From Sitta carolinensis (Eukaryota; Chordata; Aves; Passeriformes; Sittidae), in contig CM063284.1 in the NCBI GenBank assembly GCA_032173965.1, positions 118,394,410 through 118,458,409 of the forward strand: a stretch of 64,000 nt of DNA. Reading direction: 5' to 3'. The position numbers and the translations under genes were made by a program. Shown here in pieces: positions 27,249-39,630 of this stretch. The notes beneath the pieces are model-generated. The model was not told the DNA's origin. It saw only the letters and a list, made by a program, of their open reading frames with translations, and did not search any database. How positions within the stretch are numbered: position 1 is the stretch's first letter; every line of letters starts with the position of its first letter.

Positions 27249-27760
27249 TGGATCCCCCCAAATACCTGGAGCATAATCTCCCCCCGATGGCCGCCAGTGC
27301 TGAAAGCAGCAGGGCACAGCAGTGAGGCACAAGGCAGGCACGGCAGCTGTCACCTGACAGCCCCTGAAATGTGCTCTGCCCCACTCCTCTCGCTGCCAGC
27401 GCTGGACTCAACAAGAAAGTTTTACAACCAGAGGATGTGGCAATTAGAAAAACCTTACTAAGCCGCACAGAAAAGCTAAAGGAAATGTAAAACCACGATT
27501 ACATCCTTTCATCGTCTTCAAATACAGCAAAGTGTGCCAGACAATAGGCTCAAACTCCAGTAGTCAAAACACCCGAGCTAACTCAGAATACTGCCTTGCC
27601 TTCAAATGCTATGCAGAGCCTGTTTCCAGCAGATTCCACGACTTGTGATATTTACAAGTTCCTTTTATCTCTGCCACCTGGAGAACTGCTAAGAACTGAA
27701 CTTCAAAACATATTTCAAAATTGCTTTTATAGCAACGTACTATAAACAGTGTTAATGAAA
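27249..27760 (-). promoter_or_regulatory. PDE7A: Candidate internal promoter of PDE7A2
   Basis: This is the sequence immediately upstream of the A2 start codon. The first 200 bases are clearly more GC-rich than the surrounding intron and contain several CpGs. Two E-boxes, CAGGTG (27351-27356) and CAGCTG (27344-27349), are separated by a single base. A TATA-like TATAAAAG reads on the minus strand at 27724-27731, and a one-mismatch MEF2-like CTGTTTATAG at 27740-27749. Another CAGGTG lies at about 27677-27682. This combination suits a muscle-active promoter, in line with known PDE7A2 expression. The start site and 5' UTR length are unknown, and all site calls are motif-level inference. Confidence 0.5.
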
Positions 27761-30700
27761 GTTAATGCACCAATATGTGCGCAACTGTTCAAACCAATCG
27801 TTGTCTAACTTCTTTTGTCCACTAAATACCAGGCCATCCTTCATATTGTCTTTCTAGCCATTCACACTCATGCCTGGACTGGGATTGAGCTTTCATTTAT
27901 TGCTCCAAGGGTTGAACCTGGCTACAGCCTCTCTAGCCCTTCCCAGGGTTGGAAAGAAGTCTAACTTCCTCCAAGAACACTAATTATGCAGCAAAGTGGT
28001 CCTACGTGCTTGTTGAAGCTTTGAGATTCATTCTAATTTCTGTCATTTTAAGCTGACAAAAGTGTTTCATTTGAGAAATACAAAGAAATCTCAAATACTT
28101 TGGAAAACAAGGAGCTACAGTGGGGGAGAAAAAGGAACAGTGTAAGATAATGAGGAGTTTAAAAGGATGAAATTGAACAACTAAAAGCAAAATTATATGA
28201 AGAGTCTGCTCTTCCTATAATTTTTTTTTTCAAAAAAATCAATTCCAAATTCCAATATGTGCACAAAACACAAAACTTAGCACAGATCACCAAAGGAGTA
28301 GTTTTAACATCAAGAAACTGAAGAAACTGATTTGCTCCCCTCCACAGGAAAAGGGTACACACACCACAGAGGATGTTTACTGAATTAAGGAGATTTGTTA
28401 GGTGGGATAGAGCTCTTTGTTATTTTATATCGTGATTCTAAATATTTATGATGTCTTTTAAGCTATAATCAAGGTCTCAGCACAACCTTTGAGTCCCTAC
28501 AGAACCATTACATTCCAAACATTTATTTTCTGCCCTATCACCATGCCCTGGAAAACCAGTCAGATCAAAACCAAAGGCAAGAACATTTAGAATGTGACTT
28601 TTGTTACCTCATTTAATGAATGCAGCACTTATCTAAAGGTCTGTCAAGTTCCACATAATACACAAACTGTCACAGAGATAGATTTAAAAACATTACCACC
28701 TCTGAACAACTGACAAGGTTAAAACACCCGGGCAATTAATCACCACTAGTCTGATGTTTCTTTAAAAAAAACAAACCCACAATAAATGGCATCAGGTTAT
28801 ATTTGCATTACAATTTGGAACAACTGGAGCAGATCAAAACACAGCTGCCGCTTACATCTTTACACCTATACTATATGAAGCCCAAGAGTTTAAAATTTTT
28901 TTTGCAGGCCATATTTATTCCAACTTCCTGAACCAGACAGTACCACATGAGGTTCAAAGCTACCAAAAAATGATCCAGTACCTGATCAAACCTCTACAAC
29001 CCTACTGAGAGTTAGGGCACATATGGTGCACACAATGAGTGAAATGATTGCATTTCTTTTGGAAGAAGCCTGGTTAGCACATACAAAAACTGAAAACCAC
29101 TCTGGAAAACAATCAAACGGGCACAGCAAACAGGAACAATGAGGTGATTTGGTTCAAGACTGAACTCTCCTCTGAGTAACACTCCAGCATAAATAGCCTT
29201 ATACTCTTTGAAATGTCAAGCATTCCTCTCCATCATTGCTATTATCAATCCCTGACAAGTCTTCTCTTTTCCTTCTCAAAACACATGAAGATGTTCTTGG
29301 AGTGCGTGCATGGTCTTGCCCCAGGTGCATGGAGCAAGACATTCTTCCATCACTTTCAGAAATACAACATTATCTTAGCAAACAGAGCTATACAAAGTGA
29401 TCACCGTTTCCTCTGTCTTCCACCACTAAGTGGTTTAATTAAGCGGCCTCCTCTTAGCAAAAGTTTTCTTAAAACTGTCTCATGCATAAGTTTAATACGA
29501 GAACACAGAAATAGAATTATCTGACCACCTGTTATGCACCACTACACCATTATTTGTTTTAATTACAGCTTGGGGACGGAAAGATTGTTTTGGCAATATG
29601 ATTCTAAATTTGGAGACAAAGTAAGATCAGAAACTGCACTGGTTTGTATGAGAAGTTTAAGAAATCGACACAGGAGCTAAAGTGCTTCTTTTGGGGAAAG
29701 TGCTGCTTTGAATAACTGCACTAACAATTCCAAGGTGAAAGTGAAAGAAATTCTGCTTTACAAATATGTGGAAGAAATTATTCAAGATTATTAATAAGTA
29801 TGGAAAACCCATAGGTGGAAGGCTACATAAAAATGAGGTAATACTAAATTCCATCTGTGTTAACACACTTCCTGTTATACTGCCTCAGTTCCAGACTGCA
29901 GGGACCCTTGAGATGTGGACACCAGTCTCAGCTTCATCTTGACACTAAGAAGCTCACCAAAAAGAATAGCTATTACACATTGCATTGGATTTTTTATTTT
30001 TTTTTTTTAAGTGGGGAAGTTGCTAATGATGTTTAATTTTCTTTCTTCTCTTTTTTCTTTACTGCTTTCTAACAGATTCTTTTTCAGTTTTTCTAAAACC
30101 CATTTGCTCAATGTCTGCAGAGATACCATTTTGGTAAGGCAAGATTTAGAGTACCTAACATTCCCATACCAGTCATTACCTATTCCTCTTTCCTTAGCAT
30201 CAGCTCACACTTACAAGTGCAACAGCTGTCTCTTACCATTTCTAAAGAAACAGAAATATCCAAATGTCTTGATGATATGCAGCATTGTAGATGCATTTAA
30301 GCAGTCAAAGGCATGCTTTGCTACAATTTTTGCATTTACTGAACAAATCTCTCCATTCTTCCTGATAAGACAAGCATGCATTATCAATAAAGCAGAAAGC
30401 AGTTGGGGTCTTTGTAACAGTTTGTAACAGTTGTTACAAAGATTCCACTAAGGAATTTGCTAAAGACATCAGTTTGCTCTCATTGGGAAACAGGCCATCA
30501 CATGGGACCAGCTTCCACCCATTCAAAGTAGCTCCCCTCCATTAACACACTGTGATGATCTGTAAGGTTCCAATTATTAGCATATACACTCCTAGAGATC
30601 TGTAAGGCTCCTACTGGAAACCCATTATTTCCTATTACGTACCCTGTTATTTGAAGTACCAAGTACAGAATCCCAATTTTACTTGTATATTTCTAAATAC

Positions 30701-31685
30701 CCATCTGTTCCAATACTTTTCTATTTTTATTTATTTTCCTGAAGTTCATCAGCCCTGAGGAATGACTCAGGGTTGCCTTACAAAGCTTGGTAACTACCGC
30801 TTGTGCAGAACTGTCTCTAAATGCTCCAACCCCCCCCAAAAAAAAACCATTCCAGTAACACCTACGAGAAATCCAGAGTTGAAGCAAGAGCACCACATTT
30901 CAGAGACACTACTGGGTCTCAAATTATGCTCCATTTTAAATACAGCAGGGCTTCATAGATTTCCATCATCACCAGAGTTTTTATGCTAAAGTTGGAGGCC
31001 AGTTGCTTATCACTCCTACTTGCCAGAATGACCTGATTTCATGTGCATGTACCTGGCCCAGAAAAGAAATCTCCATGGAGTCTCCTTTGCCCTTCAAACA
31101 CACCCTTCCAGAACAGAGGCTTGTAGCATGCGGATTTCTAGGATACACTCCTGACTGACCTATTACTTGCTGTGAACCAGACTGGGAACTTTACTATATG
31201 AACAGCATGTAATGACAGTAGAGGAATAATTCTATCATTTACAAATTCATCAGCACACAGTGAAAAAAAACCACAACTCATTTCCATCTTTTCTTTGCTC
31301 TTCTCCCTGTTGCATTATATATCATGTATGATCTCTCCAGCAGACTTCACTAAAAAAGAATAATCAAATGGCAATCTATGAGTATTCTTGTAACAAGTGT
31401 GGGTAGCTACTGCTGCAGCCCAACCAAACCACTAAACACTGCACTCAAAGGAAAAAAAGAGGAAAATGCACCATTATCTTTATAGATACCAAGAGCAGAA
31501 CTTTTAGAATTTCAATGTATACACATCGACCAACTTTTACAAATGCGACTTCTATTTACATCTTAATTTAAAACATTATCTAAGAACTTTACTTCCAATT
31601 CAGCTTCTCATTTAAAAGATTTACCATGTTAGCCTAAGTTGCAACTAGGTACAAGATTCCAACTACTCTAGCTGTTTATTAACGA

Positions 31686-31850
31686 AATCATAGAATCATT
31701 TAGGAAAAAGACCTTTAAGATCAAGTCCACCCGCTATCCCAGCACTGCCAAGTGCACCACTAAACCATGTCCCTAAATGTCACATCTACACATATTTTGG
31801 ATAATTCCGGGGACAGTGACTCATCAACAAAGCTACATATCAGTTGGCAA
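31686..31850 (-). mobile_element. CR1 LINE fragment, 3' end
   Basis: AATCATAGAATCATTTAGG, then AAAGACCTTTAAGATCA, CAGCACTGCCAAGTGCACCA, CTAAACCATGTCCCTAAATG and a GGACAGTGACTCATCA segment match the reverse complement of the 3' end of a common bird CR1 subfamily. The sequence past about 31850 no longer looks like CR1. Confidence 0.92.
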
Positions 31851-34800
31851 GCCATAAGTAAACATGAAAATCTAAGAAAGTTAGGAAAATTCACAACCAC
31901 AACCGCATATAAATCACCATTGCAACTGCTTAACTCATTGCAACTAAACTGAAAAGGCTGGTTGATCTTAAACCAGGGGCTGAGAACTCCAAAACATGAA
32001 CTTTGAAAGTCAAGGATATGTACAGAAATTATCCAGAGGGCAGAAATTATGCCCTTAAAAACCATTTTTCAGTTTTAGAAATCTTCCATTTCAGCTCTCA
32101 GTAAGATAGAAAAGGAAAGAAACCTTGTATTAGAAAAATATAATCCCAATGAATGAAAGAAGTCAAAAACTTGTATTTCTGTACCATCACCCATTCTGTG
32201 AATTTTCTATTGCAACTGCAACAGCAAGAGAAAATTATCAGAATCATGCTAAGTGTCCTTTATTTTTAAAAGGGGTAAGAGGTAGCCTATATTTCATAAA
32301 CAAAAATATAAATCTTTGTCAAAAAAGCACATTATTAAATATTGCATTCTTTTGTTGGCTGTTTCAAACCTTTCCTCTTATTTGCTCAACGTCCTGATTT
32401 TGCAGGTTAACAGAAATGGATATGTAACACTGAAAATGGCAAAACCATACATATCATAGTTGAGAACACTTTTTTAACTTCCTTGCAGAGATTAAACACC
32501 TTGAAACAATTTACTTCTTTTTAAACTGATCCTTTTCCAACACAAATTAGAACACACTCAGTGCCTCTGTCATATCATGAACTTCAGTTCTTTAGCTAGA
32601 TGTGTCTTCATAAGACAAAGTGTTATATGGTATAAACCGGCTCAGTGACAAGCAATACAGTTTAGAACATTTAAATGTAGAAACTCTGAAATTTATTGTT
32701 TTAGGTAAAACAAATCACCAGGGGATTAACTGAAGTTCTAAAATACAGTATTCTTCCTCTGATTTATTCAGGCACACGTTTTCAAAGGATGCTTACTTAC
32801 GATGGCATTTTAGGCCTTTGTTTAAATTCACAGTACTAAGATCTCTGTTTCTCTCCAGAGCAGAGATTTTGGAAAGGAGCTATACATCACTTTTTTCAAA
32901 GCCTCTTTAAAGAAACAAATAAAAATGTATGAAAAAGTTAGGACAAATTTGATGCATGTGTATTTGTCATTTACTTTTTGGGAAATACTCATATTTTAAC
33001 CCTTCGAGGTAGTGAGTCTTATCACCTTGGACAGAAAACCACATTAGAAGCTGTACAGATGCTCAATCAGAACCAGTCTACAGCAGCCTGTATCTGTCCA
33101 TGCCTGTTGGCACGTACTGCCACCTGCTCATTCACAGCAAGAAACTGGGTCAATTTTAGACTTCAATACAAATAGTTTCCTCTGTGATTTCAGAGTTAAA
33201 GAACTGTACCACTGTTACAAGACAAAGTTTCACCAGGGTCTTAAGACTGCAATCCGCTCAGTAAAGGCAGACTGTTCTGAAGGTACAATGGGAGAAGTTG
33301 AGTTTTAGATGCTCTGAGTTACTGTGTTTCACTACTAAACACACCTTCAGCCAAGACTGAATGGTATACTGGAAGGAAATAAACAGTAATTTCAATTCCC
33401 ACGTACTTCACATATTGCAAGTAACCCGGCTATGTAAGTGAGAACAGTTGAACAGTAAAGCCTGACAAAAAAAGCTACCAATGTTTTAGACTTCAGAATA
33501 AAAAAATTATGTTCTATTTCTAAAGCATATCCTTTGAACAGTGAAAGATCATCTTACTCTGCTATATTTAAATGGAAATCTAAATAAAAAGCATTGAGTT
33601 TACAATCTCACAGAAAGACTCGGCAAAACTGTCAACATATCACAACAACCAGAAAAGAAAATTATAGAACTTAAAGTCACAGAAGTTATATCTTATAATT
33701 CTTTACAATTTATCAATAAAAAACACAAAGGACACAACAAGTCTGTCTTCTAAATTCAAGGTTTAAACTTTTTGCCTTGGAGAGAAGTTATTTCCTAATA
33801 ACTTCTATGCTTATGTGAACACTACTAGCTCACCCATGATTCTTCAGGGCCTCCAGAAGCATGTGTGTGGAAAAGCGAAGCACAGGAAGCACTCACAGCC
33901 TCCCCACACAGCAGCTCATGTATGAATTCCTACAGATGCATCTGTCCAGCTCATGAACTCAAAGAGAGCAATGCAGTACAATAAACGAAGGCTAAAAGGC
34001 ATAGGGGCAGGGTACAACATGAGATGCTCCCTTCCCCTTGCTCCCTAGGCTTCTCTGTCATTTACATGTGAAAAGGAAAAGGAAATAAATAAAATTTATA
34101 ATAACAACTAAAAGCTTCTATTTGACTAAGTGACGGGTACTCCCAAAGCTATGAAGGCTCACCTCTAAGCCTAGAGTAGTATCTTCCTGCCTGGTTCTTG
34201 TCTAGCAAGTTTTTCCTAATCCAGCACTGCTAAAAGCTACCCCTTTAATCCCTTGACGAACACTTCAATTCACATTGTAGGAAGCATTTAAAGAACAGTT
34301 TACACAAAATTAAAATATTCACACTTATTGAGACTCCCCAGGCAAAACAGCTTCCATTTATTTTAAACAGGATTTTCAATTTTCAAATCTCATGCTAAAA
34401 AAATTAAGAATTCCCACAGGGAAAAAAGAAACAAAACAAAACCTAACTCATTTCAGCAGTTCCCTAGGCACACTGGGACATGCTAAAGTTCCAACAGCAT
34501 GTTAAATGTTAGAAAGGCAGTAATAAAATCATCTTTGTTTCTGTTTCCTTGCTAGCCATCACACAAAAAATATTAGGTTGTCAAAAAAGATTACATTTCA
34601 AGGGGAAAGCTGGAAGAATCACTTTCGCAAATTAAGCAGAGACAGCAACAGAACATCTGAAATAAATCAAGTCTGGTTTTCAGTCTCTTATTTTGTGATT
34701 ATTTCCATTAAAGTAACTGAAGAACTACAGAGGACAAACACTGAAACTGGTTACACCATTTGCTGGCAAATTCACAAACCAATATTGCATTTAATTTATA

Positions 34801-34971
34801 ATATGAGAGCAAATGAAAATAATTAACTTGAAGTCATCACAGAGTTTATGAAGAATAAAGGGTGTCAAAGAAAGAGCACAAAAAGGCAAAGCACAAAACT
34901 AAGAAGCCACACATGGTATTATATTATATGAAATACAGAAAAGATTGAACAATTATATTCAACTTCTTTCA

Positions 34972-35080
34972 CCTCAAAAAAAAATCCCCCAAATTTCAAG
35001 CTTAAAGAAAACCCAAACAAACGAAACTAAGAAAAACCTCCAAACAAACAAAAACCAAACAACCAAACCCCCCAACACAC
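34972..35080. repeat. A/C-rich low-complexity tract
   Basis: Runs of A interrupted by CC and AAC units. Open frames across it are low complexity (Lys/Asn/Thr/Gln) and not credible proteins. Confidence 0.8.
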
Positions 35081-38000
35081 TATATATAAACCATAGCAGT
35101 TACAGTTTCTGCTACAATGCTCTTCCTAGAGGAAATTCACCTAGACATGCATCTGCCTTATTTCAGAATCTGCTTGCCCACCATACCCAAAAATGCTTTT
35201 AGTCTTTCAATTAAAGATAAACTGATGAATTTCAACTGAATTGGATAAGCAGACCAATTTCAGCTGAACCTCTGGATCTTGAAGGAGTTCCAATGGGACA
35301 GTAAGCTGAAAATCCTAGTCTTCCCCATAACACACACCTGTCATTCCAACACCTTTCCTCACTTTCCAGGCCATAATATATTATTGCCAGCTTTCCACCT
35401 TTGATTTTATTGAGCTACCAATACAACCCTTTTTTAAATACTTCTGAATTTTCATTCTCTGACCTGCAGCAGATGCAGATTTCTTACAGTAAATGCTTTA
35501 AAAACTTGCTTAATAAAGGTATTTTCATGAAAACCTTATGTTTTAAGACATTTACACAGCTTTAAACATGTAGTTACTGCCTTGCATTAATATTCTGTCA
35601 GCATGTGGGTGCCAGCAATCCATGCATCCAAACACTTTTCAACATAACCCAAATCTACTTATTTCAGCTTCTCGCCCTCTACAGATAAAGCTGACCCAGA
35701 GAGAGAGAGAGCTTTTCAGTAGTGTTGTGCCTCATGTCTGCAGGTGTTGAATGGAAAAAGAATACTGTGTTTGAGACTGAAATATACTGAAAAGGCTCAG
35801 CTTTCCATTAAAGAGTCAAAGAGATGTCAGAGTAAGAAATAATTTCCTGGATATGAAGAAAGATCATTTAATTTTGATTTGGCTTTTTTTTTTCTAATAG
35901 GTTAGTACTAAGAAAGAAGTAGCTGACAAAGGAACAGAAGAATTGTAAGCTCAATACTAATATAAAAAATTCCAAGGCAAAAAATGATGTATGATTGCAA
36001 ACCTGTTAGAGGAGGTGTGGAAGGAGGTATGGAAACAGGCATATGAAAAAAGTGTTCTATTAATAGATTGATACATTTTTGATTCACTTCACAGATGACA
36101 CTTCAACACAGAAAAGAAAGGTGGAAAGTTAAAGGAGAAAATCTAGGGGCTTCTCCAACTAGAACTAATATCCTCTTCTACAGCCTTCTCTCAAGCACTA
36201 TATCCTTATACACACTCCTCATTATCCAACCTGAGTGTGCACTTTATCACATTTACAACATTCCAAAATCTCCTACAAATAAAAACCACTTTCAAGTAAT
36301 TTTTCTTGCAGGGATTTCACAGCAGTACACCTCTGAATTTAATATACCATTTTTGAAGGTAACTAGATGCTACTTTCACCATCATGATTTTAAACACTAA
36401 ACAGAAATTGAATTAAGCTTAGAAAAGAAGTTATTTCAATAGGATTTAAAAGATTTACATTTGTAAAATCACATTCCATTTCCATTTCACTTAATTATCC
36501 TGCAGGGATGCTGAAAACTGCCATATAATTATTACATTGTTTCTTAAAGAAGCAAGAATTGCAGCAGTACCAACAAGAATGTTTATCTCTGAAGCTCCTT
36601 GCCACCCACTGGACACCTGTCAGTCTTGGCACTGGCCTTTATGTGCCCATGTAAAGAAGATTTTGCATGGCATAGCCCTCTCTTGACCAAATTAGGCTAA
36701 CCTCATCTGCATTGACATCAGTGCCTACAATTTTGGAATCTCATCGACAGAAATAGCTTTATCACAGGGCCCAGCATACAAATTAAGCATCTGTATAGGG
36801 CATGTTGAACTTGTGGAAGTGATAAAAAGCTGTAGTGGAAAAATCTTAGCATATACTTTGAAGCAGTATCTAATTAAGGCAACAGTTAGCTACCCTGGGT
36901 GAATTTCTTATTTGAAGTCTCAGGTTTAGTCCGCTTGCTGTATTCTCTGTTTGCACACAAGCTAATGATAAAACATCACATTTTAACCAAGAATCATGAC
37001 CAGTAGCTCAGTACGTATTTCAGGCATGTGGAAATCATTCACATTCTTAATACCAGATCCCAGTTTTTTCTTCAAATTTGGCATCACTAATCATCCCGTT
37101 ATTCTGCAAGAAGCCATTTCAGCTTGCTATAGGATTACCTCCAGGACTAAACTTGTGCTGTCTGCATAACAAACTAAAAATATTAAGACACAATTAATTT
37201 CATTAACATTACATGATTTAGACAGGAAAGGGGAAATCTGGTGTATTGAAACATAATTATCTTAATAATGTAGTGAACTAATTTTACAGAGGAACTTTTG
37301 GAAAGGTGCAGAAGGACAAAACAATTAAGCTAGATAAGCAACCTCTGAAACACATTTGGAAAATGAGGTAAAAAGATGAGTAGCTTGTATGACTGCAGCA
37401 AAATTCCAGGCTTCTCATCATTATGTCAGAGCCTGGAGTTCACAGATCAAAAGGCACACAGCACCACACACCCCGTTCTCCAGGGGAAAGGAGGAGCTGC
37501 TGTCAGTTACTTCTCCAAATATGACAGAAGACAGACACAAGACCTCAATATAATTAAAGCCGTTCTCATTTTGACAGAACTTTAAGACTCATGGAAATAT
37601 AGATGATCATGTAAAACAAAAGAATTGCAGAAAACATTAAAAACATTTTTTGCTTTAGAATAAGTTACTGAATATGGATGTTACTGCTCCTAAAGGGAAC
37701 AGTTCTGGAAGTGCAAAGACTACTCCCAAACACATAGTGAAGAAATATAAAGAAATGCAACCCAGCCTGGAGTTCAAGATCCCTAGGTTTTTGGATGTGT
37801 TATGGGGAGCCAACCTGCAACACACACCAACAAAACCTTGCCTCCCACGCTATAAATCAGCCTACCTCCACCAAAATTATCCCTAAGTCTTCCTTATTGC
37901 TTCCTACACAAAATTACAAATTGTCCTCATGCCTCTAATCAAAATTTTCTGAACAACTCACTCTCACATTCTACCATACCCTCTTTTGCATCATATTCCA

Positions 38001-38429
38001 CCAAATAGTGTAAGGAGAACAGGAAAAGAAAGTAGCACATATTATGGCTAACCCATTAGCCCGGGTGAAGTCTCATCACATAACACACCAGAAAACTCCC
38101 TGAAATCACCAGTGGAAAGCCCAACTCACAGTCCTTCATTTACTTTCCAAACTGTGAAGAGCAAAAACTTCTCAAATCCTAAAAATAGTCAATTCAATTT
38201 CAATACTGATTTTTTTTATTCTGTTTTGAGATATAAAACCTACTTAACAGAATACTTGGGTGTCTTTAAAGGAAGTTTTAGACATGTCCTTCGAAACAAG
38301 CACTACAAACATTTTGGAAAATATCCTGCAATGAAGATATATTTGGCAACGAATCATTAGCCAACACAGTCAGTTTATTATAATCCATAGTTATGATGCC
38401 CTTAATTTTAAACTCACCTCAAAAAATAC

Positions 38430-38452
38430 AAAAAAAAAAAAAAAAAAAAAAA
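38430..38452. repeat. Poly-A run (23 A)
   Basis: Uninterrupted A tract followed by CCCAAACC. No retrocopied gene is visible on either side. Confidence 0.9.
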
Positions 38453-38714
38453 CCCAAACCAAAAAGATTACCAGCAATTCTCCTACAACAGTTACTCACT
38501 GTTGTTTAATAGACCCAGACTAAGGTTCCATTCTGGTTTTTCACAGAGTTCTCCAGTCAATTTATGCACAAAGGTTGTTGCTCCCATACTTAAAAAGTGG
38601 AAGGTCTGAAATGGCAATAGGCTTCACATACTGCAAACGGTTCAAATTCCAAAGGATTAATTAATTTTTTCAGTTGCTTCTCTAAAGCATTCATCAAAAC
38701 TATCAGAGCACTTC

Positions 38715-38893
38715 ACAAGTTGCTGCCCAGAGAAGCTGTGGATGCCCCATACCCAGAAGTGTTCAAGGCCAGGCTGGATGGGACTTTGAGAAACCTTGTC
38801 TAGCAGAAAGTGTCCCTGCCCCTGGCAGAGGGGATGGAACTAGAAGATCTTTAACGTCCCTTCAATCCCAAACCATGCTGTGATTCTATGATA
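38715..38893 (+). mobile_element. CR1 LINE fragment, 3' end, plus strand
   Basis: Sense-strand CR1 3' end: TTGCTGCCCAGAGAAGCTGT, GGATGCCCCATACCCAGAAG, TGTTCAAGGCCAGGCTGGAT, TAGAAGATCTTTAACGTCCC, ending in TGTGATTCTATGAT, the terminal octamer-like repeat. It is opposite in orientation to PDE7A and to the other intronic copies. Confidence 0.93.
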
Positions 38894-39508
38894 AGTATTC
38901 ATCCTCAAACTCCAGCCCAGCATCAAGATCAGAGCCCAAACATCAGCTCTTCTGGGCACACAACTTAAGACTGCTAAAATTGTATTAATTAATTTTTTTA
39001 ATCATATACAGCCTAGACATAAGCATGGCTTCCAGCCTAATCATCTCCCTCTTTTGAGAGGAGGTGGAAGAGAGGAAGAGGGCAGGAAAGGTAAATCAAG
39101 CTGCAAGATCTCACATCAAGTCTTCAACAAATGAGAAGCATACAATCATGATGTACATGTCCACACTTACAAGCAATTACAAGATGGAAGCAGGATGGAA
39201 GCATCTTTTTCTCGAGAGTGGCATATAACTGCCTTTTAAATACATCCAATCCTTCATTCTTCTCAGCACAAGGTATGGTTAAAATGCTTTTCACAACAAA
39301 AGCAAGTGCATTTTTACCAATAAAGGAGGCAGAGATTTCCTGTAAAACATTAAAAAACCTGAAATCTCACAATGCATTTGTGTAAGGATGTTAACATGGA
39401 TTGCAGAGGCCATTGAAACATGTATTTCCTAAATGCTGTGCTTGTCTTTAGAGTTACATCCATAAAGGAAGAAAACTATTATTTCACAGCTCTTCTGTTT
39501 TACTTCAA

Positions 39509-39630
39509 TCAGAAAAAAAAAACAAAACTAAAAACAAACAAACAAAAAAAAAAAAAACCACAAAAAAAACCCAAGCAAACAAAAAAACAAACCAGAAAAA
39601 TCCAGAAAAAACCAAACCAACAACCAAACT
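39509..39630. repeat. A-rich CAAA-type low-complexity tract
   Basis: Long A-rich stretch with CAAA, CCAA and AAAC units. It creates a Lys/Gln/Asn-rich open frame that I treat as an artefact of composition. Confidence 0.85.

Noticed and set aside
27190..27468. 92-codon minus-strand frame covering the A2 exon
   Set aside because: It overlaps the A2 coding exon in a different frame. The frame starting at 27248 gives the recognisable PDE7A2 N-terminus and splices correctly.
38430..38452. Poly-A run considered as the tail of a processed pseudogene
   Set aside because: No coding remnant or target-site duplication is visible next to it; CR1 machinery in birds rarely makes poly-A retrocopies.
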